A stretch of 64,000 bases of DNA from Kitasatospora sp. MMS16-BH015 (GCF_002943525.1 NZ_CP025394.1:5332001-5396000), one strand, 5' to 3'. Shown: positions 43,654 through 51,595, counted from the first letter of the stretch. Notes: a model not told the origin generated them from the sequence alone. Made by a program: numbers and translations.

Positions 43654-44882
43654 CAGCGGACGGGCATCTGGAGGTCGTAGTCGCGGAAGTCGACGGCGTA
43701 CCAGGCGACCATCTTGGAGGCGGCCTTGAACATCTGTGCGTGGATCGGCGCGAGCAGCGGGAACTTCTGCTGGACCTCGTACGCGGGCCGGTAGAGGTAG
43801 GGGGCCAGGGTGGCGACGGGGGTGTCCAGGGCCGGGTTGGGCTTGATGTCGAGGACGTCCGCGACGTGGGCGTCCATCATCCGCACCAGCGAGGCCCCGA
43901 CGGCGCCCGCGCCGGGGGCGATCTTCCGGTCCATCCAGTCCAGCATGCTGTGGGCCAGCTTGGTGCCCTCGTCGGAGGGGGCCCGGTGGTTGGCGGCGGC
44001 GTCGGCGAGCACCTGGTTGCACTGGTCGAGGGTGCGCGGGTTGTACTTCTCCTGGAGGCCGAGCAGTCGGCCGCCGACCCGGATCATGGCCAGCAGCTCG
44101 TCGATCTGCCGGGGGTCGGGGCGGAAGTCGAACTTGGCCGCCAGCTGGACGTTGTAGGCGCCCACGTACATGAGCTCCTCGGTCTCCAGCCGCTGGCTGA
44201 TCGGCATGCCGTCCCGGGCTTGGTTCCAGCCGTGCGCCAGGCCCATCTGCCGGGCGGCCGCGTGCACCAGCCGCAACTTGACCATGGTGACCAGGGCATT
44301 GCCCGACGGGGCCCAGTTGTCGCCGTCGAGGCCGTCCCAGAGGGTGTTCATGGTGCGGGAGAACCGTCGGCCGATGTCCATCACCAGGTCGTACTTGGCG
44401 TACCACACCGACTTGGCCAGCAGCGGATCGGCCAGCGCGGCGAACAGGCCGCCGAAGGCCTCGGCCACGGTGACGGCCTCCATGTTGCCCTGGAGGAGCT
44501 TGCCCGAGTCTCCGTTCTTCACCCGGTCGATGGCCGCCCGTTCCTCCGCCGAGAGGACGGCGTTGCGCCGCAGGTAGTCGGCCAGCACGGAGGGGGCGGC
44601 GGAGGGCACCGGCTGGTCGTTGCGGGTCCAGTCGTGGAAGACCTGGTTGGCCAGGGCCATCTGACCGGCGCTGATCAGCTCCTTGACCACCTCGTCGGCC
44701 TCCGGGTCGCCTTCCTGGGCGGCCCGGTCGGTGGGCAGCTCCCAGGCCGGTGCGGGGTCGGCGGCCGGGCGGGGAGCCGGGGCGCCGGTACGGGCGGTGG
44801 CGGTGGCGGGCAGGCCGACGGCGGCCGCGCCGGTGGCGAGGGCGGCGGTGAGGGTGGTGCGCCTGGTGACGGTGTGGTCCAT
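43653..44882 (-). CDS. Tat-exported MpaB/latex-clearing-type oxygenase-like protein (DUF2236)
   Basis: A ~409-residue protein. The N-terminus has a twin-arginine stretch (TRRTTLTAALATG) and a hydrophobic core ending in TATA, a Tat signal without lipobox. The body has the DUF2236 (MpaB/Lcp) arrangement: SVWYAKYDLVMDIGRRFSRT, then KLRLVHAAARQM with the His expected to bind heme. Known members oxygenate rubber or act in mycophenolate biosynthesis; the substrate here is unknown and I rate the assignment as probable. The ATG at 44882 is preferred as it places RR near the start; 44891 and 44939 are alternatives. It is coupled to the downstream hydrolase. Confidence 0.65.
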   Translation of the reverse strand: MDHTVTRRTTLTAALATGAAAVGLPATATARTGAPAPRPAADPAPAWELPTDRAAQEGDPEADEVVKELISAGQMALANQVFHDWTRNDQPVPSAAPSVLADYLRRNAVLSAEERAAIDRVKNGDSGKLLQGNMEAVTVAEAFGGLFAALADPLLAKSVWYAKYDLVMDIGRRFSRTMNTLWDGLDGDNWAPSGNALVTMVKLRLVHAAARQMGLAHGWNQARDGMPISQRLETEELMYVGAYNVQLAAKFDFRPDPRQIDELLAMIRVGGRLLGLQEKYNPRTLDQCNQVLADAAANHRAPSDEGTKLAHSMLDWMDRKIAPGAGAVGASLVRMMDAHVADVLDIKPNPALDTPVATLAPYLYRPAYEVQQKFPLLAPIHAQMFKAASKMVAWYAVDFRDYDLQMPVR

Positions 44883-44958
44883 GGGGCACATCGTGGGCGA
44901 GCGAACGGCCCGATTTCCATCGCCGACCGGCGCGCCCACCCGGACGAGTGACGGAGGG

Positions 44959-45876
44959 TCAGCGCAGGGCCTGGGCCAGCGTCAGGGTGCCGGCCAGCAG
45001 GCCGACCACGGCGGTGTGCTGGTGGTCCTTGAAGGCGCGGTCCGGGTCGTCGGCGGGGACGGGCTCGGTGTCGCGGGGGAGCAGGCCGTCGGGGTGCTGG
45101 GCGGCGGCCAGGGCGAGCCAGGGGCGGGCGTCGCAGACGGGGGCGGGCAGGCAGGCGTCGACCACCAGCAGTTCGCCGAGCAGGTCCCACTGGCCGGTCT
45201 CCTGCCAGACCTCGGCCCAGGCCGGCAGCCAGCAGCGCAGGTAGTCGCGCAGCGGCGCCGGGAGCCGGTCGGGCTGCGCGCCCCAGTCGGTGAGGTGGAA
45301 GACGGTGTGGGTGAGGTCGTAGGCGGTCTGCCAGTCGAGCGCCCAGGGTTCGGGCCGGGCGCCGAGCCAGGTGGCGGCGGCCAGGGCCGGCCAGTCGGGC
45401 TCGGGCCGCAGGCCCAGCACCGAGCGGGCGTTGGCCACGGCGAGGCGGCGGTTGGGCAGGTGCTCCACGGCCTGGGCGGCCCGCAGCCGGGCGAGCTCGG
45501 CCAGCAGGCCGACGAGCGCGGGGTGGTGGTAGCCGGCCCGGTGGAAGTGCGCGTAGGTCTCCAGCGGGTCGGTCAGCAACGGGTGCCGGAACTGCCGCTC
45601 GTAGAGCAGGTCGCCGCCGCTCAGTTCGGCCCAGCCGAAGTCCAGCAGCGCCCGGGCGCGGGCCCGGTCGGCCGGCCCGGCCACCGGTTCGCGCAGCACC
45701 AGAGCGGCGGCCAACGCCCCCTCCCCGAGCGGCTTGTACGCGTCGTCCGGGTCGGAGAGGTCGGGGCCGGCGTCCGGCCCGAGCCCGCCGAGGCCGCTCT
45801 CGTGGGCCCGGTGCAGCCAGTCCAGCGCGCGGCCGGCCAGCTGGTGGGCGGTGCCCAGCACGGTGGCGTCGGTCAT
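44959..45876 (-). CDS. Helical protein of unknown function (DUF6895-like)
   Basis: A 305-residue soluble, largely alpha-helical protein, rich in Trp, Leu and Ala. Motifs such as ALDWLHRAHESG, DDAYKPLGE, PLETYAHFHRAGYHHP and LTHTVFHLTDWG look like a family I recall as DUF6895 in Streptomyces; I cannot assign a reaction. Conserved His in YHHP and VFHLTDWG could bind metal or act catalytically. It is the third gene after the small peptide in a minus-strand run, 85 bp behind the 313-residue protein. A 36-bp duplicate of that gene's 3' end lies in the gap. ATG 45876 lacks a strong ribosome-binding site. Confidence 0.6.
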   Translation of the reverse strand: MTDATVLGTAHQLAGRALDWLHRAHESGLGGLGPDAGPDLSDPDDAYKPLGEGALAAALVLREPVAGPADRARARALLDFGWAELSGGDLLYERQFRHPLLTDPLETYAHFHRAGYHHPALVGLLAELARLRAAQAVEHLPNRRLAVANARSVLGLRPEPDWPALAAATWLGARPEPWALDWQTAYDLTHTVFHLTDWGAQPDRLPAPLRDYLRCWLPAWAEVWQETGQWDLLGELLVVDACLPAPVCDARPWLALAAAQHPDGLLPRDTEPVPADDPDRAFKDHQHTAVVGLLAGTLTLAQALR

Positions 45877-45900
45877 CGGAGGCCACCAGGGGTGACGGAG

Positions 45901-46007
45901 CCGTCCGGCGGGGTGGAGCGGCCGGGGCCGGCGGCGGGCAGGGCGCCCGGGGGAAGCCCGGTCATCGCGGGCCGTCCGGTGGGGTGGAGCGGCCGGGGCC
46001 GGCGGCG
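45901..46007 (-). repeat. 36-bp repeat: 3' end of the 313-residue gene duplicated in its downstream gap
   Basis: 45901-45936 matches 45972-46007 with one difference (period 71). The second copy encodes part of the C-terminus of the 313-residue protein; the first is in the intergenic gap. Confidence 0.7.
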
Positions 46008-46903
46008 AGGTGGGTGGTGAGGGCGAGGTCGAGGGCGCTGCGGGCGCTGCCGTCGCCGGTGCGGGCGAGGTGGGCGAGCAGCGGGGGCAGGTCCAGCGGG
46101 GTGGGGCCGCCGGTGGCGGCCAGCCAGGCGAGCCAGCGGGTCAGCCGCAGGGCCGCGCGGTGGTCGCGGCGGAGCACCGCGCGGGTGGTGGCCCGGGCCA
46201 GGTCGAGGGCGCGGCGGCGGGCCAGCCGGTGCACCTGGCTGTCCAGGGTGGGCAGCGCGAGCGGGCCGAGCTGGGCCATCGGCTGGGCCCAGCGCTGCCA
46301 GCCGGCCTCGTCGGGCGGCCCGGCCGGCGGGACGGTGCTGACAGAGTGTCCGGCCCGGGTGAGCAGCTCGGCGGTGGCCCAGCCGTGCCAGGCCCGGACC
46401 AGCGCGGCGGCGGGCGCGGCAGCGGGGTCGGCGGCCCCGAACACCCGCTGCGCCTCCGCGGCCAGCGCGAGGGTGGCCGGATCGACGGGGGCGCCGTGCG
46501 CGGCGGGCGCGAGCAGATCGGGCCCGAGCACGTGGGCGGCGGCCAGCAGCGCCCGCGGCGCGGGCGGCCCGCCGCCGAGCTCGGGGGAGAGACCGGGGAA
46601 GGAGTGCGGCGCGAAGGGGCGGAGCCCGTGGGGGCCGGCCCCGGCGAAGGGGAGGCGATCGTCGGGGCTACCGCCGTGGCCGGGGGAGCGGGGGGTGTCG
46701 GTGCCGCCGTGGCCGGGGACGGAGCTCGGGTCGGTGGGGCCGGGAGCGGGGAGCCCGGGGGAGCCCGGGGCGGCAGGTCGGCCCCCGGCGCCGGGGAGGG
46801 CGTCGAGGGCCTTGGCCGCCAGCCACTCCGTCGCCGCGGCGTACTCCCGGCGGGGATCGTCGGGCCGCCGGGGGGTACCGGGCGAGGTGTCGGTGGAGGG
46901 CAT
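45962..46903 (-). CDS. Helical protein of unknown function, peptide-linked cassette
   Basis: A 313-residue protein I do not recognise. Residues 1-30 contain a short helix (YAAATEWLAAKALDAL); 40-100 are Gly/Pro-rich and probably disordered; from ~105 to 300 the sequence is Ala/Leu/Arg-rich helices (LVRAWHGWATAELL, RRALDLARATTRAVL, ALRLTRWLAWLAATG). No catalytic motif is visible. It starts 24 bp after the stop of the 68-residue peptide with no clear ribosome-binding site, so it may rely on coupled translation. The first helix is vaguely similar to the start of the 305-residue protein, so the two may be distantly related. Confidence 0.5.
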   Translation of the reverse strand: MPSTDTSPGTPRRPDDPRREYAAATEWLAAKALDALPGAGGRPAAPGSPGLPAPGPTDPSSVPGHGGTDTPRSPGHGGSPDDRLPFAGAGPHGLRPFAPHSFPGLSPELGGGPPAPRALLAAAHVLGPDLLAPAAHGAPVDPATLALAAEAQRVFGAADPAAAPAAALVRAWHGWATAELLTRAGHSVSTVPPAGPPDEAGWQRWAQPMAQLGPLALPTLDSQVHRLARRRALDLARATTRAVLRRDHRAALRLTRWLAWLAATGGPTPLDLPPLLAHLARTGDGSARSALDLALTTHLAAGPGRSTPPDGPR

Positions 46904-46926
46904 GACGGGGAGTCGGTGACGGGGGG

Positions 46927-47133
46927 TCAGCGCTCGGGGCGCTTCGGGGGCCTGGGCTCGCGCGGCGAGAGCAGGAGCAGCACCGCGCCGAGCGCCTCGG
47001 GGCAGTGGGCCGGCGCGTCGCTGACGGCCGACTCCTCCTCGGCGATCAGGCCGGTGACGGCGAGCAGCTCGGGCGGCGACGCGCTACGGGCGGGGAGGGT
47101 CACCTCGCGGGGTGACAGGGTGGGGACAGGCAT
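46927..47133 (-). CDS. 68-residue peptide with strong ribosome-binding site
   Basis: A 68-residue peptide preceded by a perfect AGGAGG 8 nt before ATG 47133, one of the best Shine-Dalgarno sites in the window, which argues that it is translated. The N-terminal third is polar (VPTLSPREVTLP), the middle amphipathic and acidic (ELLAVTGLIAEEES), then a single Cys (DAPAHCPEALG), a hydrophobic GAVLLLL and a basic Pro/Arg tail (PREPRPPKRPER). It could be a small structural partner, a toxin or a precursor peptide; no known family or modification signature is recognisable. It leads the run 47133-44959 behind the MarR gene. Confidence 0.6.
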   Translation of the reverse strand: MPVPTLSPREVTLPARSASPPELLAVTGLIAEEESAVSDAPAHCPEALGAVLLLLSPREPRPPKRPER

Positions 47134-47267
47134 CGGACACGCCTCCTAAGGGGGAAGGACGTCATCGTCGGGTCGACAATGCCTTTTTCCACGCTAGGGG
47201 GCGCACTCCAGGGCCCGCATCTGAGCCGTCCCGCGCGCGGAGGTGCGCCCGGGGCACAGCGGGCCCG

Positions 47268-47762
47268 TCAGCCCGCGCTGTCGAAGGGGGCGACGAGGCG
47301 GCGCAGCAGCATCGCGAGGTCGTTCTGCTGGCCGTCGCCGAGCTCGGCCAGCAGGGCGCGCTCGTGGGTGAGCAGACCGGCCAGGGCCTGGTCGGCCCGG
47401 TCGCGGCCGTCGTCGGTGAGGCGGACCAGCACGCCGCGGCGGTCGTCCGGGTCGGGGAGGCGCTTGACCAGGCCCTTGCCGGTGAGGCGGTCGATCCGGT
47501 TGGTCATGGTGCCGGAGGTGACCAGGGTCTGGGTGAGCAGCTGGCCGGGGGAGAGCTGGTACGGGGAGCCGGCCCGCCGCAGGGCGGTCAGCACGTCGAA
47601 CTCCCAGGGCTCCAGACCGTGCTCGGCGAAGGCGGTGCGGCGGGCGCGGTCGAGGTGCCGGGCGAGCCGGCTGACCCGGCTGAGCACCTCGAGCGGGCGC
47701 ACGTCGAGGTCGGGGCGCTCGCGGCGCCACGCAGCGACCAGCCGGTCGACCTCGTCCTCCAT
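47268..47762 (-). CDS. MarR family transcriptional regulator
   Basis: A 164-residue winged-helix regulator. ARRTAFAEHGLEPWEFDVLTALRRAG, QTLVTSGTMTNRIDRLTGKGLV and DPDDRRGVLVRLTDDG give the helices and wing of MarR proteins. No Cys is present, so ligand rather than thiol control is likely. ATG 47762 has TACACT 7 nt upstream (leaderless), and a 12-bp palindrome CTTGACGTCAAG lies 40 bp before the start, a likely self-operator. It is 134 bp upstream of the peptide gene on the same strand and probably controls that cassette. Confidence 0.85.
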   Translation of the reverse strand: MEDEVDRLVAAWRRERPDLDVRPLEVLSRVSRLARHLDRARRTAFAEHGLEPWEFDVLTALRRAGSPYQLSPGQLLTQTLVTSGTMTNRIDRLTGKGLVKRLPDPDDRRGVLVRLTDDGRDRADQALAGLLTHERALLAELGDGQQNDLAMLLRRLVAPFDSAG

Positions 47763-47769
47763 GTGGATC

Positions 47770-47813
47770 AGTGTATCGGGGGATGTGTCGATATGAAGCC
47801 TCTTGACGTCAAG
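47770..47813 (-). promoter_or_regulatory. marR promoter and operator
   Basis: TACACT (47775-47770, minus strand) is 7 nt before ATG 47762. CTTGACGTCAAG (47802-47813) is a perfect palindrome of the TTGAC-type seen in many MarR operators. Confidence 0.55.
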
Positions 47814-47879
47814 AAAGTGACCGCCGTACCGGCCCGGGGTGAGTGACCCCGGGCCCCGGGGCCCCGCGGGGGCCCGGCT

Positions 47880-48608
47880 TCACAGCTGACGCTCGCCCAC
47901 CAGCTTGGGGTGGCGCTCCATCCCCTCCAGGCCGTGCCAGGCCAGGTTGACCAGGTGCGCGGCCACCTCGGCCTTCTGCGGCTTGCGGACCTCCAGCCAC
48001 CACTGGCCGGTGAGCGCGACCATGCCGACCAGCATCTGCGAGTACATCGGGGCCAGCCGGGCGTCGAAGCCGCGGGCCTTGAACTCCAGGCCGAGGATGT
48101 CCTCGACCTGGGTGGCGATGTCGCTGATCAGCGAGGCGAAGGTGCCGGTGGACTGCGCCACCGGCGAATCCCGGACCAGGATCTTGAAGCCGTCCGTGGA
48201 GGTGTCGATGTAGTCCATCAGCGCGAAGGCCGCCTGCTCCAGCAGCTCGCGCGAGTGCCCGCCGGTGAGGGCGCCGGTCACCATGTCGAGGAGGAGCTGC
48301 ATCTCGCGGTCGACCACCACCGCGTACAGCCCCTCCTTGCCGCCGAAGTGCTCGTAGACCACCGGCTTGGAGACGCCCGCCCGCTCGGCGATCTCCTCCA
48401 CCGAGGTGCCGTCGTAGCCCCGCTCGGCGAAGACCGAGCGGCCGATGTCGAGCAACTGCTCGCGGCGCTGCTTGCCGGTCATCCTGACGCGGACGCCCTT
48501 GGCCGGGCGGGCCGGGGCGGCGGAGCGCGAGCGGGGTGTGGGGGCTTCCGGGGCCCCCGTCCGGGTGGTCCGGTGGCCGTCTGCGCTGTCTCCGCTGCTC
48601 CCGTTCAC
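47880..48608 (-). CDS. TetR family transcriptional regulator
   Basis: A 242-residue regulator. After a polar ~45-residue lead, the TetR HTH is clear: REQLLDIGRSVFAERGYDG, TSVEEIAERAGVSKPVVYEHFGGKEGLY. The C-terminal ligand domain is helical and contains QMLVGMVALTGQWW. GTG 48608 follows directly on a 16-bp near-palindrome (48611-48626), placing a likely operator at its own start. It lies 23 bp after the acyl-CoA desaturase gene on the same strand and probably regulates membrane lipid desaturation. An internal ATG before TGKQRREQLL is an alternative start. Confidence 0.85.
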   Translation of the reverse strand: MNGSSGDSADGHRTTRTGAPEAPTPRSRSAAPARPAKGVRVRMTGKQRREQLLDIGRSVFAERGYDGTSVEEIAERAGVSKPVVYEHFGGKEGLYAVVVDREMQLLLDMVTGALTGGHSRELLEQAAFALMDYIDTSTDGFKILVRDSPVAQSTGTFASLISDIATQVEDILGLEFKARGFDARLAPMYSQMLVGMVALTGQWWLEVRKPQKAEVAAHLVNLAWHGLEGMERHPKLVGERQL

Positions 48609-48610
48609 CC

Positions 48611-48626
48611 CTACATCATGCTGTAG
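48611..48626. promoter_or_regulatory. Near-palindrome at the tetR start
   Basis: CTACATCA/TGCTGTAG is a 16-bp inverted repeat with one mismatch, located between the desaturase stop and the tetR start. Candidate TetR autoregulatory site. Confidence 0.5.
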
Positions 48627-48631
48627 TGGGC

Positions 48632-49594
48632 TCACGCGGCGCGACGGGCGGCGATCCGGTCGGCGTCCGGCCACCGGGCGTCCCGGGCCCAGCCGGCCTG
48701 CTCGAACCAGCGGATCAGCCGGGCGGAGGAGTCGATCTGGCCGCGCAGCACGCCGTGCCGGGCCGAGGTCGGGTCGGCGTGGTGCAGGTTGTGCCAGGAC
48801 TCGCCGCAGGAGAGCACCGCCAGCCACCAGACGTTGCCGGAGCGGTCGCGGGACTTGAACGGGCGCTCGCCGACGGCGTGGCAGATCGAGTTGATCGACC
48901 AGGTGACGTGGTGCAGCAGCCCGACCCGCACCAGCGAGCCCCAGAAGAAGGCCGTCAGCGCGCCGTGCCAGCTCATCGTGACCAGGCCGCCGACCAGCGG
49001 GGGCAGCAGCATCGAGACGGTGGTCCAGAGCCAGAACAGCCGGGAGATGCCGCGGATCACCGGGTCCTTGACCAGGTCCGGCGCGTACTTGGCCTGGGAG
49101 GTCTGCTCCTCGTCGAAGAGCCAGCCCATGTGCGCCCACCAGAGGCCCTTGAGCAGGGCGGGCAGGGTCTCGCCGTAGCGCCAGGGCGAGTGCGGGTCGC
49201 CGGCCTTGTCACTGAACTGGTGGTGCTTGCGGTGGTCGGCCACCCAGCGCACCAGCGGGCCCTCGATGGCCAGGCTGCCCGCGACCGCCATCGCGATCAC
49301 CAGTGGGCGGTTGGCCTTGAAGGAGCCGTGGGTGAAGTACCGGTGGTAGCCGATGGTGATGCCGTGGCAGGTCACGAAGTACATGACCAGGGCGATCGAC
49401 AGGTCGACCCAGCCGAGCCCCCAGCCCCAGGCCACCGGGACGGCGGCCAGCAGGGCGAGGAAGGGGACGGCGATGAAGAGCCCCAGGGTGATCCGCTCGG
49501 CGGCCCCCTGCTTCTCGCCGCCGAGGGTCGCGGAGACCTTGGAGAGCTGGAGGTCGGGAGCCTGGGGCGGCGCTTCGCTTGCCTGGATGGTCAT
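48632..49594 (-). CDS. Acyl-CoA/fatty acid delta-9-type desaturase
   Basis: A 320-residue di-iron membrane desaturase. The three His boxes are present: HRYFTH, HRKHH and HNLHH, with two pairs of hydrophobic helices between them. It introduces a cis double bond into acyl chains, controlling membrane fluidity, and needs a ferredoxin or similar donor not found nearby. ATG 49594 follows GAGGAA. It precedes tetR. The upstream region carries two adjacent TTACG-N4-CGTA inverted repeats at the probable promoter. Confidence 0.92.
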   Translation of the reverse strand: MTIQASEAPPQAPDLQLSKVSATLGGEKQGAAERITLGLFIAVPFLALLAAVPVAWGWGLGWVDLSIALVMYFVTCHGITIGYHRYFTHGSFKANRPLVIAMAVAGSLAIEGPLVRWVADHRKHHQFSDKAGDPHSPWRYGETLPALLKGLWWAHMGWLFDEEQTSQAKYAPDLVKDPVIRGISRLFWLWTTVSMLLPPLVGGLVTMSWHGALTAFFWGSLVRVGLLHHVTWSINSICHAVGERPFKSRDRSGNVWWLAVLSCGESWHNLHHADPTSARHGVLRGQIDSSARLIRWFEQAGWARDARWPDADRIAARRAA

Positions 49595-49638
49595 GGAGGC
49601 ATTCCTCGGTGAGGGCGGAGGCGGACCTGCGCGGCAGA

Positions 49639-49669
49639 GTTACGTGACCGTAACTTACGGCATCGTAGG
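49639..49669. promoter_or_regulatory. Twin inverted repeats at the desaturase promoter
   Basis: GTTACG-TGAC-CGTAAC (49639-49654, perfect arms) is followed by CTTACG-GCAT-CGTAGG (49654-49669, imperfect). On the minus strand TACGAT (49667-49662) could be the -10, so the first repeat would cover the transcription start. Likely repressor sites, probably for the adjacent TetR. Confidence 0.6.
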
Positions 49670-49835
49670 TAAAGGCGCCGTACAAAGGAAGACGGTCGGT
49701 GCGGGCCGTGTCGCCCGGCGGAGCCGGGAAGGGCCGGAGAAGGGCGGGAATGGTGGTGGAGCTGAGGCGTCACAACCCGTAGGCTGTGCGGGGAGCCGCC
49801 TGGCCGCTGCGTCGGTCGGTCGGCTTGAAGCTCGA

Positions 49836-49906
49836 TCCGCCGTGGTGTAATGGCAGCACCGGGCCCTTTGGAGGCCTTTGTCTGGGTTCGAATCCTAGCG
49901 GCGGAG
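49836..49906 (+). tRNA. tRNA-Gln (TTG anticodon)
   Basis: A 71-nt cloverleaf without encoded CCA. Acceptor TCCGCCG/CGGCGGA, D-stem GTGT/GCAC, anticodon stem GGGCC/GGCCT, loop CTTTGGA (anticodon TTG), T-arm CTGGG-TTCGAAT-CCTAG, discriminator G. It lies just upstream of glmU, as I recall from other Streptomyces. Confidence 0.96.
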
Positions 49907-50065
49907 CTCATCTCGACCCCCGGGTCCACCTGCTGTTTCGGGCTCGGTGCGGGTACGCCGGTATTGTTCGGGCTCAGCTCGTCGGGCTGTGCGCAAGGCT
50001 GTGTATCTGCCTGGGGCTCGCTCGGGCTCGGATCCCTTGACGCGACCCACCGAGGAGCCTCCCGC

Positions 50066-51523
50066 GTGAGTGCCAACAACCCCGCCGCCGTGATCGTCCT
50101 CGCCGCTGGTGGCGGTACGCGGATGAAGTCCAAGCGCCTGCCCAAGGTGCTGCACGAGGTCTGCGGCCGCTCGCTGGTCGGCCACGCGGTGGCCGCCGCC
50201 CAGGAGCTGGCCCCCGAGCACCTCGTCGTGGTGGTCGGGCACCTGCGCGAGCAGGTGGAGGCCCACCTGGCGGCGCACTACCAGGGCGTGCGCACCGCGG
50301 AGCAGACCGAGCAGAACGGCACCGGCCACGCCGTGCGCACCGCGCTCGCCCAGCTCGCCGCCGACGGCGTGGAGCTGGACGGCACCGTGGTGATCACCAC
50401 CGGCGACGCCCCGCTGCTCACCGGCGCCACCCTGGCCGCGCTGACCGCCGCCCACGCCGAGCAGGGCAACGGCGTGACCGTGCTCACCGCCGTGGTGCCC
50501 GAGCCCTTCGGCTACGGCCGGATCCTGCGCGACGAGCAGGGCGCGGTGGCCGCGATCGTCGAGGAGAAGGACGCCACCGAGGCGCAGCGCGCCGTGGCCG
50601 AGATCAACTCCGGCGTGTTCGCCTTCGACGCCAAGCTGCTGGCCGAGGCGCTGGGTCGGATCACCACCGACAACTCGCAGGGCGAGGAGTACCTCACCGA
50701 CACCCTGGGGATCCTCCGCACGGCCGGCCACCGGGTCGGCGCGGTGGCCGCCGCCGACCACCGCGACATCGCGGGCATCAACGACCGGGTCCAGCTGGCC
50801 GAGGCCCGCCGGATGCTGAACACCCGTCTGGTCGAGCGCGCGATGCGCGAGGGGGTCACCATCGTCGACCCGGCCACCACCTGGCTGGACGTGCAGGTCA
50901 GCTACGAGCCCGACGCCGTGGTGCACCCGGGCACCCAGCTGCGCGGCACCACCCACCTGGGCGAGGGCTGCGAGGTCGGCCCGTCCAGCACGCTGACCGA
51001 CACCGTGGTCGGCGCCGACGCCAAGGTGAGCTACACCACCGCCGACCGCGCCGAGATCGGCGAGGCCGCCTCGGTCGGCCCGTACGCCTACCTGCGGCCG
51101 GGCGCCAAGCTGGCCCGCAAGGCGAAGGTCGGCACCTACGTGGAGATCAAGAACTCGGAGCTCGGCGAGGGCGCCAAGGTGCCGCACCTCTCCTACATCG
51201 GGGACGCGACCATCGGCGAGGGCACCAACATCGGTGCGGCGTCCGTCACAGTCAACTACGACGGCCAGCACAAGCACCGCACCACCATCGGGGCGCACTG
51301 CCGCACCGGCTCGGACAACATGTTCATCGCCCCGGTGACGGTCGGGGACGGCGCCTACACGGCCGCCGGATCGGTCATCATCAGCGACGTTCCGGCCGGC
51401 TCGCTCGGCGTGGCCCGCGCGCAGCAGCGGAACGTGGCCGGCTGGGTGGCCCGCAAGCGGCCCGGCACGGATGCCGCCCGCGCCGCCGAGGCGGCCGGGG
51501 CGGGCGAGGCGCAGGGGGCCTGA
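50066..51523 (+). CDS. glmU: Bifunctional GlmU: GlcN-1-P acetyltransferase / GlcNAc-1-P uridylyltransferase
   Basis: A 485-residue enzyme making UDP-GlcNAc for peptidoglycan. The N-terminal pyrophosphorylase domain has LAAGGGTRMKSKRLPKVL (near 12-29) and TGDAPLL; from ~255 the left-handed beta-helix acetyltransferase domain shows hexapeptide turns, a YLRPGAKL segment and the NYDGQHKHRTTIG region with the catalytic His. The C-terminus has an Ala/Arg-rich extension. GTG 50066 has GAGGAG 8 nt upstream. A 16-bp hairpin follows. Confidence 0.95.
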   Translation: MSANNPAAVIVLAAGGGTRMKSKRLPKVLHEVCGRSLVGHAVAAAQELAPEHLVVVVGHLREQVEAHLAAHYQGVRTAEQTEQNGTGHAVRTALAQLAADGVELDGTVVITTGDAPLLTGATLAALTAAHAEQGNGVTVLTAVVPEPFGYGRILRDEQGAVAAIVEEKDATEAQRAVAEINSGVFAFDAKLLAEALGRITTDNSQGEEYLTDTLGILRTAGHRVGAVAAADHRDIAGINDRVQLAEARRMLNTRLVERAMREGVTIVDPATTWLDVQVSYEPDAVVHPGTQLRGTTHLGEGCEVGPSSTLTDTVVGADAKVSYTTADRAEIGEAASVGPYAYLRPGAKLARKAKVGTYVEIKNSELGEGAKVPHLSYIGDATIGEGTNIGAASVTVNYDGQHKHRTTIGAHCRTGSDNMFIAPVTVGDGAYTAAGSVIISDVPAGSLGVARAQQRNVAGWVARKRPGTDAARAAEAAGAGEAQGA

Positions 51524-51537
51524 ACGGCCTAGTCGGA

Positions 51538-51576
51538 CGGCCCGGAAGCGTCCCCAGCGCGGACGCTTCCGGGCCG
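51538..51576 (+). terminator. glmU terminator
   Basis: 51538-51553 pairs perfectly with 51561-51576 (16 bp, 7-nt loop), 15 bp after the stop. The prs -10 begins 6 bp later, so the 3' arm overlaps the prs -35 region. Confidence 0.85.
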
Positions 51577-51582
51577 GGCGCG

Positions 51583-51588
51583 TAACCT
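51583..51588 (+). promoter_or_regulatory. -10 of the prs transcript
   Basis: TAACCT lies 7 nt before an ATG (51596) that opens a short upstream frame, and ~135 nt before the prs start. The spacing matches the leaderless pattern. Confidence 0.45.
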
Positions 51589-51595
51589 GGAGTAC

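Noticed and set aside
44882-44939. Upstream ATG 44939 as start of the oxygenase-like protein.
   Set aside because: It would place 19 extra residues before the twin-arginine region; Tat signals normally have RR close to the N-terminus.
47880-49139. A 419-codon frame joining the TetR gene to sequence inside the desaturase gene.
   Set aside because: The upstream half is antiphase to the desaturase, whose three His boxes are clear; TetR begins at GTG 48608 after the operator-like palindrome.
49907-50065. Repeated CGGGCTC words between tRNA-Gln and glmU as an operator array.
   Set aside because: The words are short, irregularly spaced and GC-rich enough to arise by chance in this genome.
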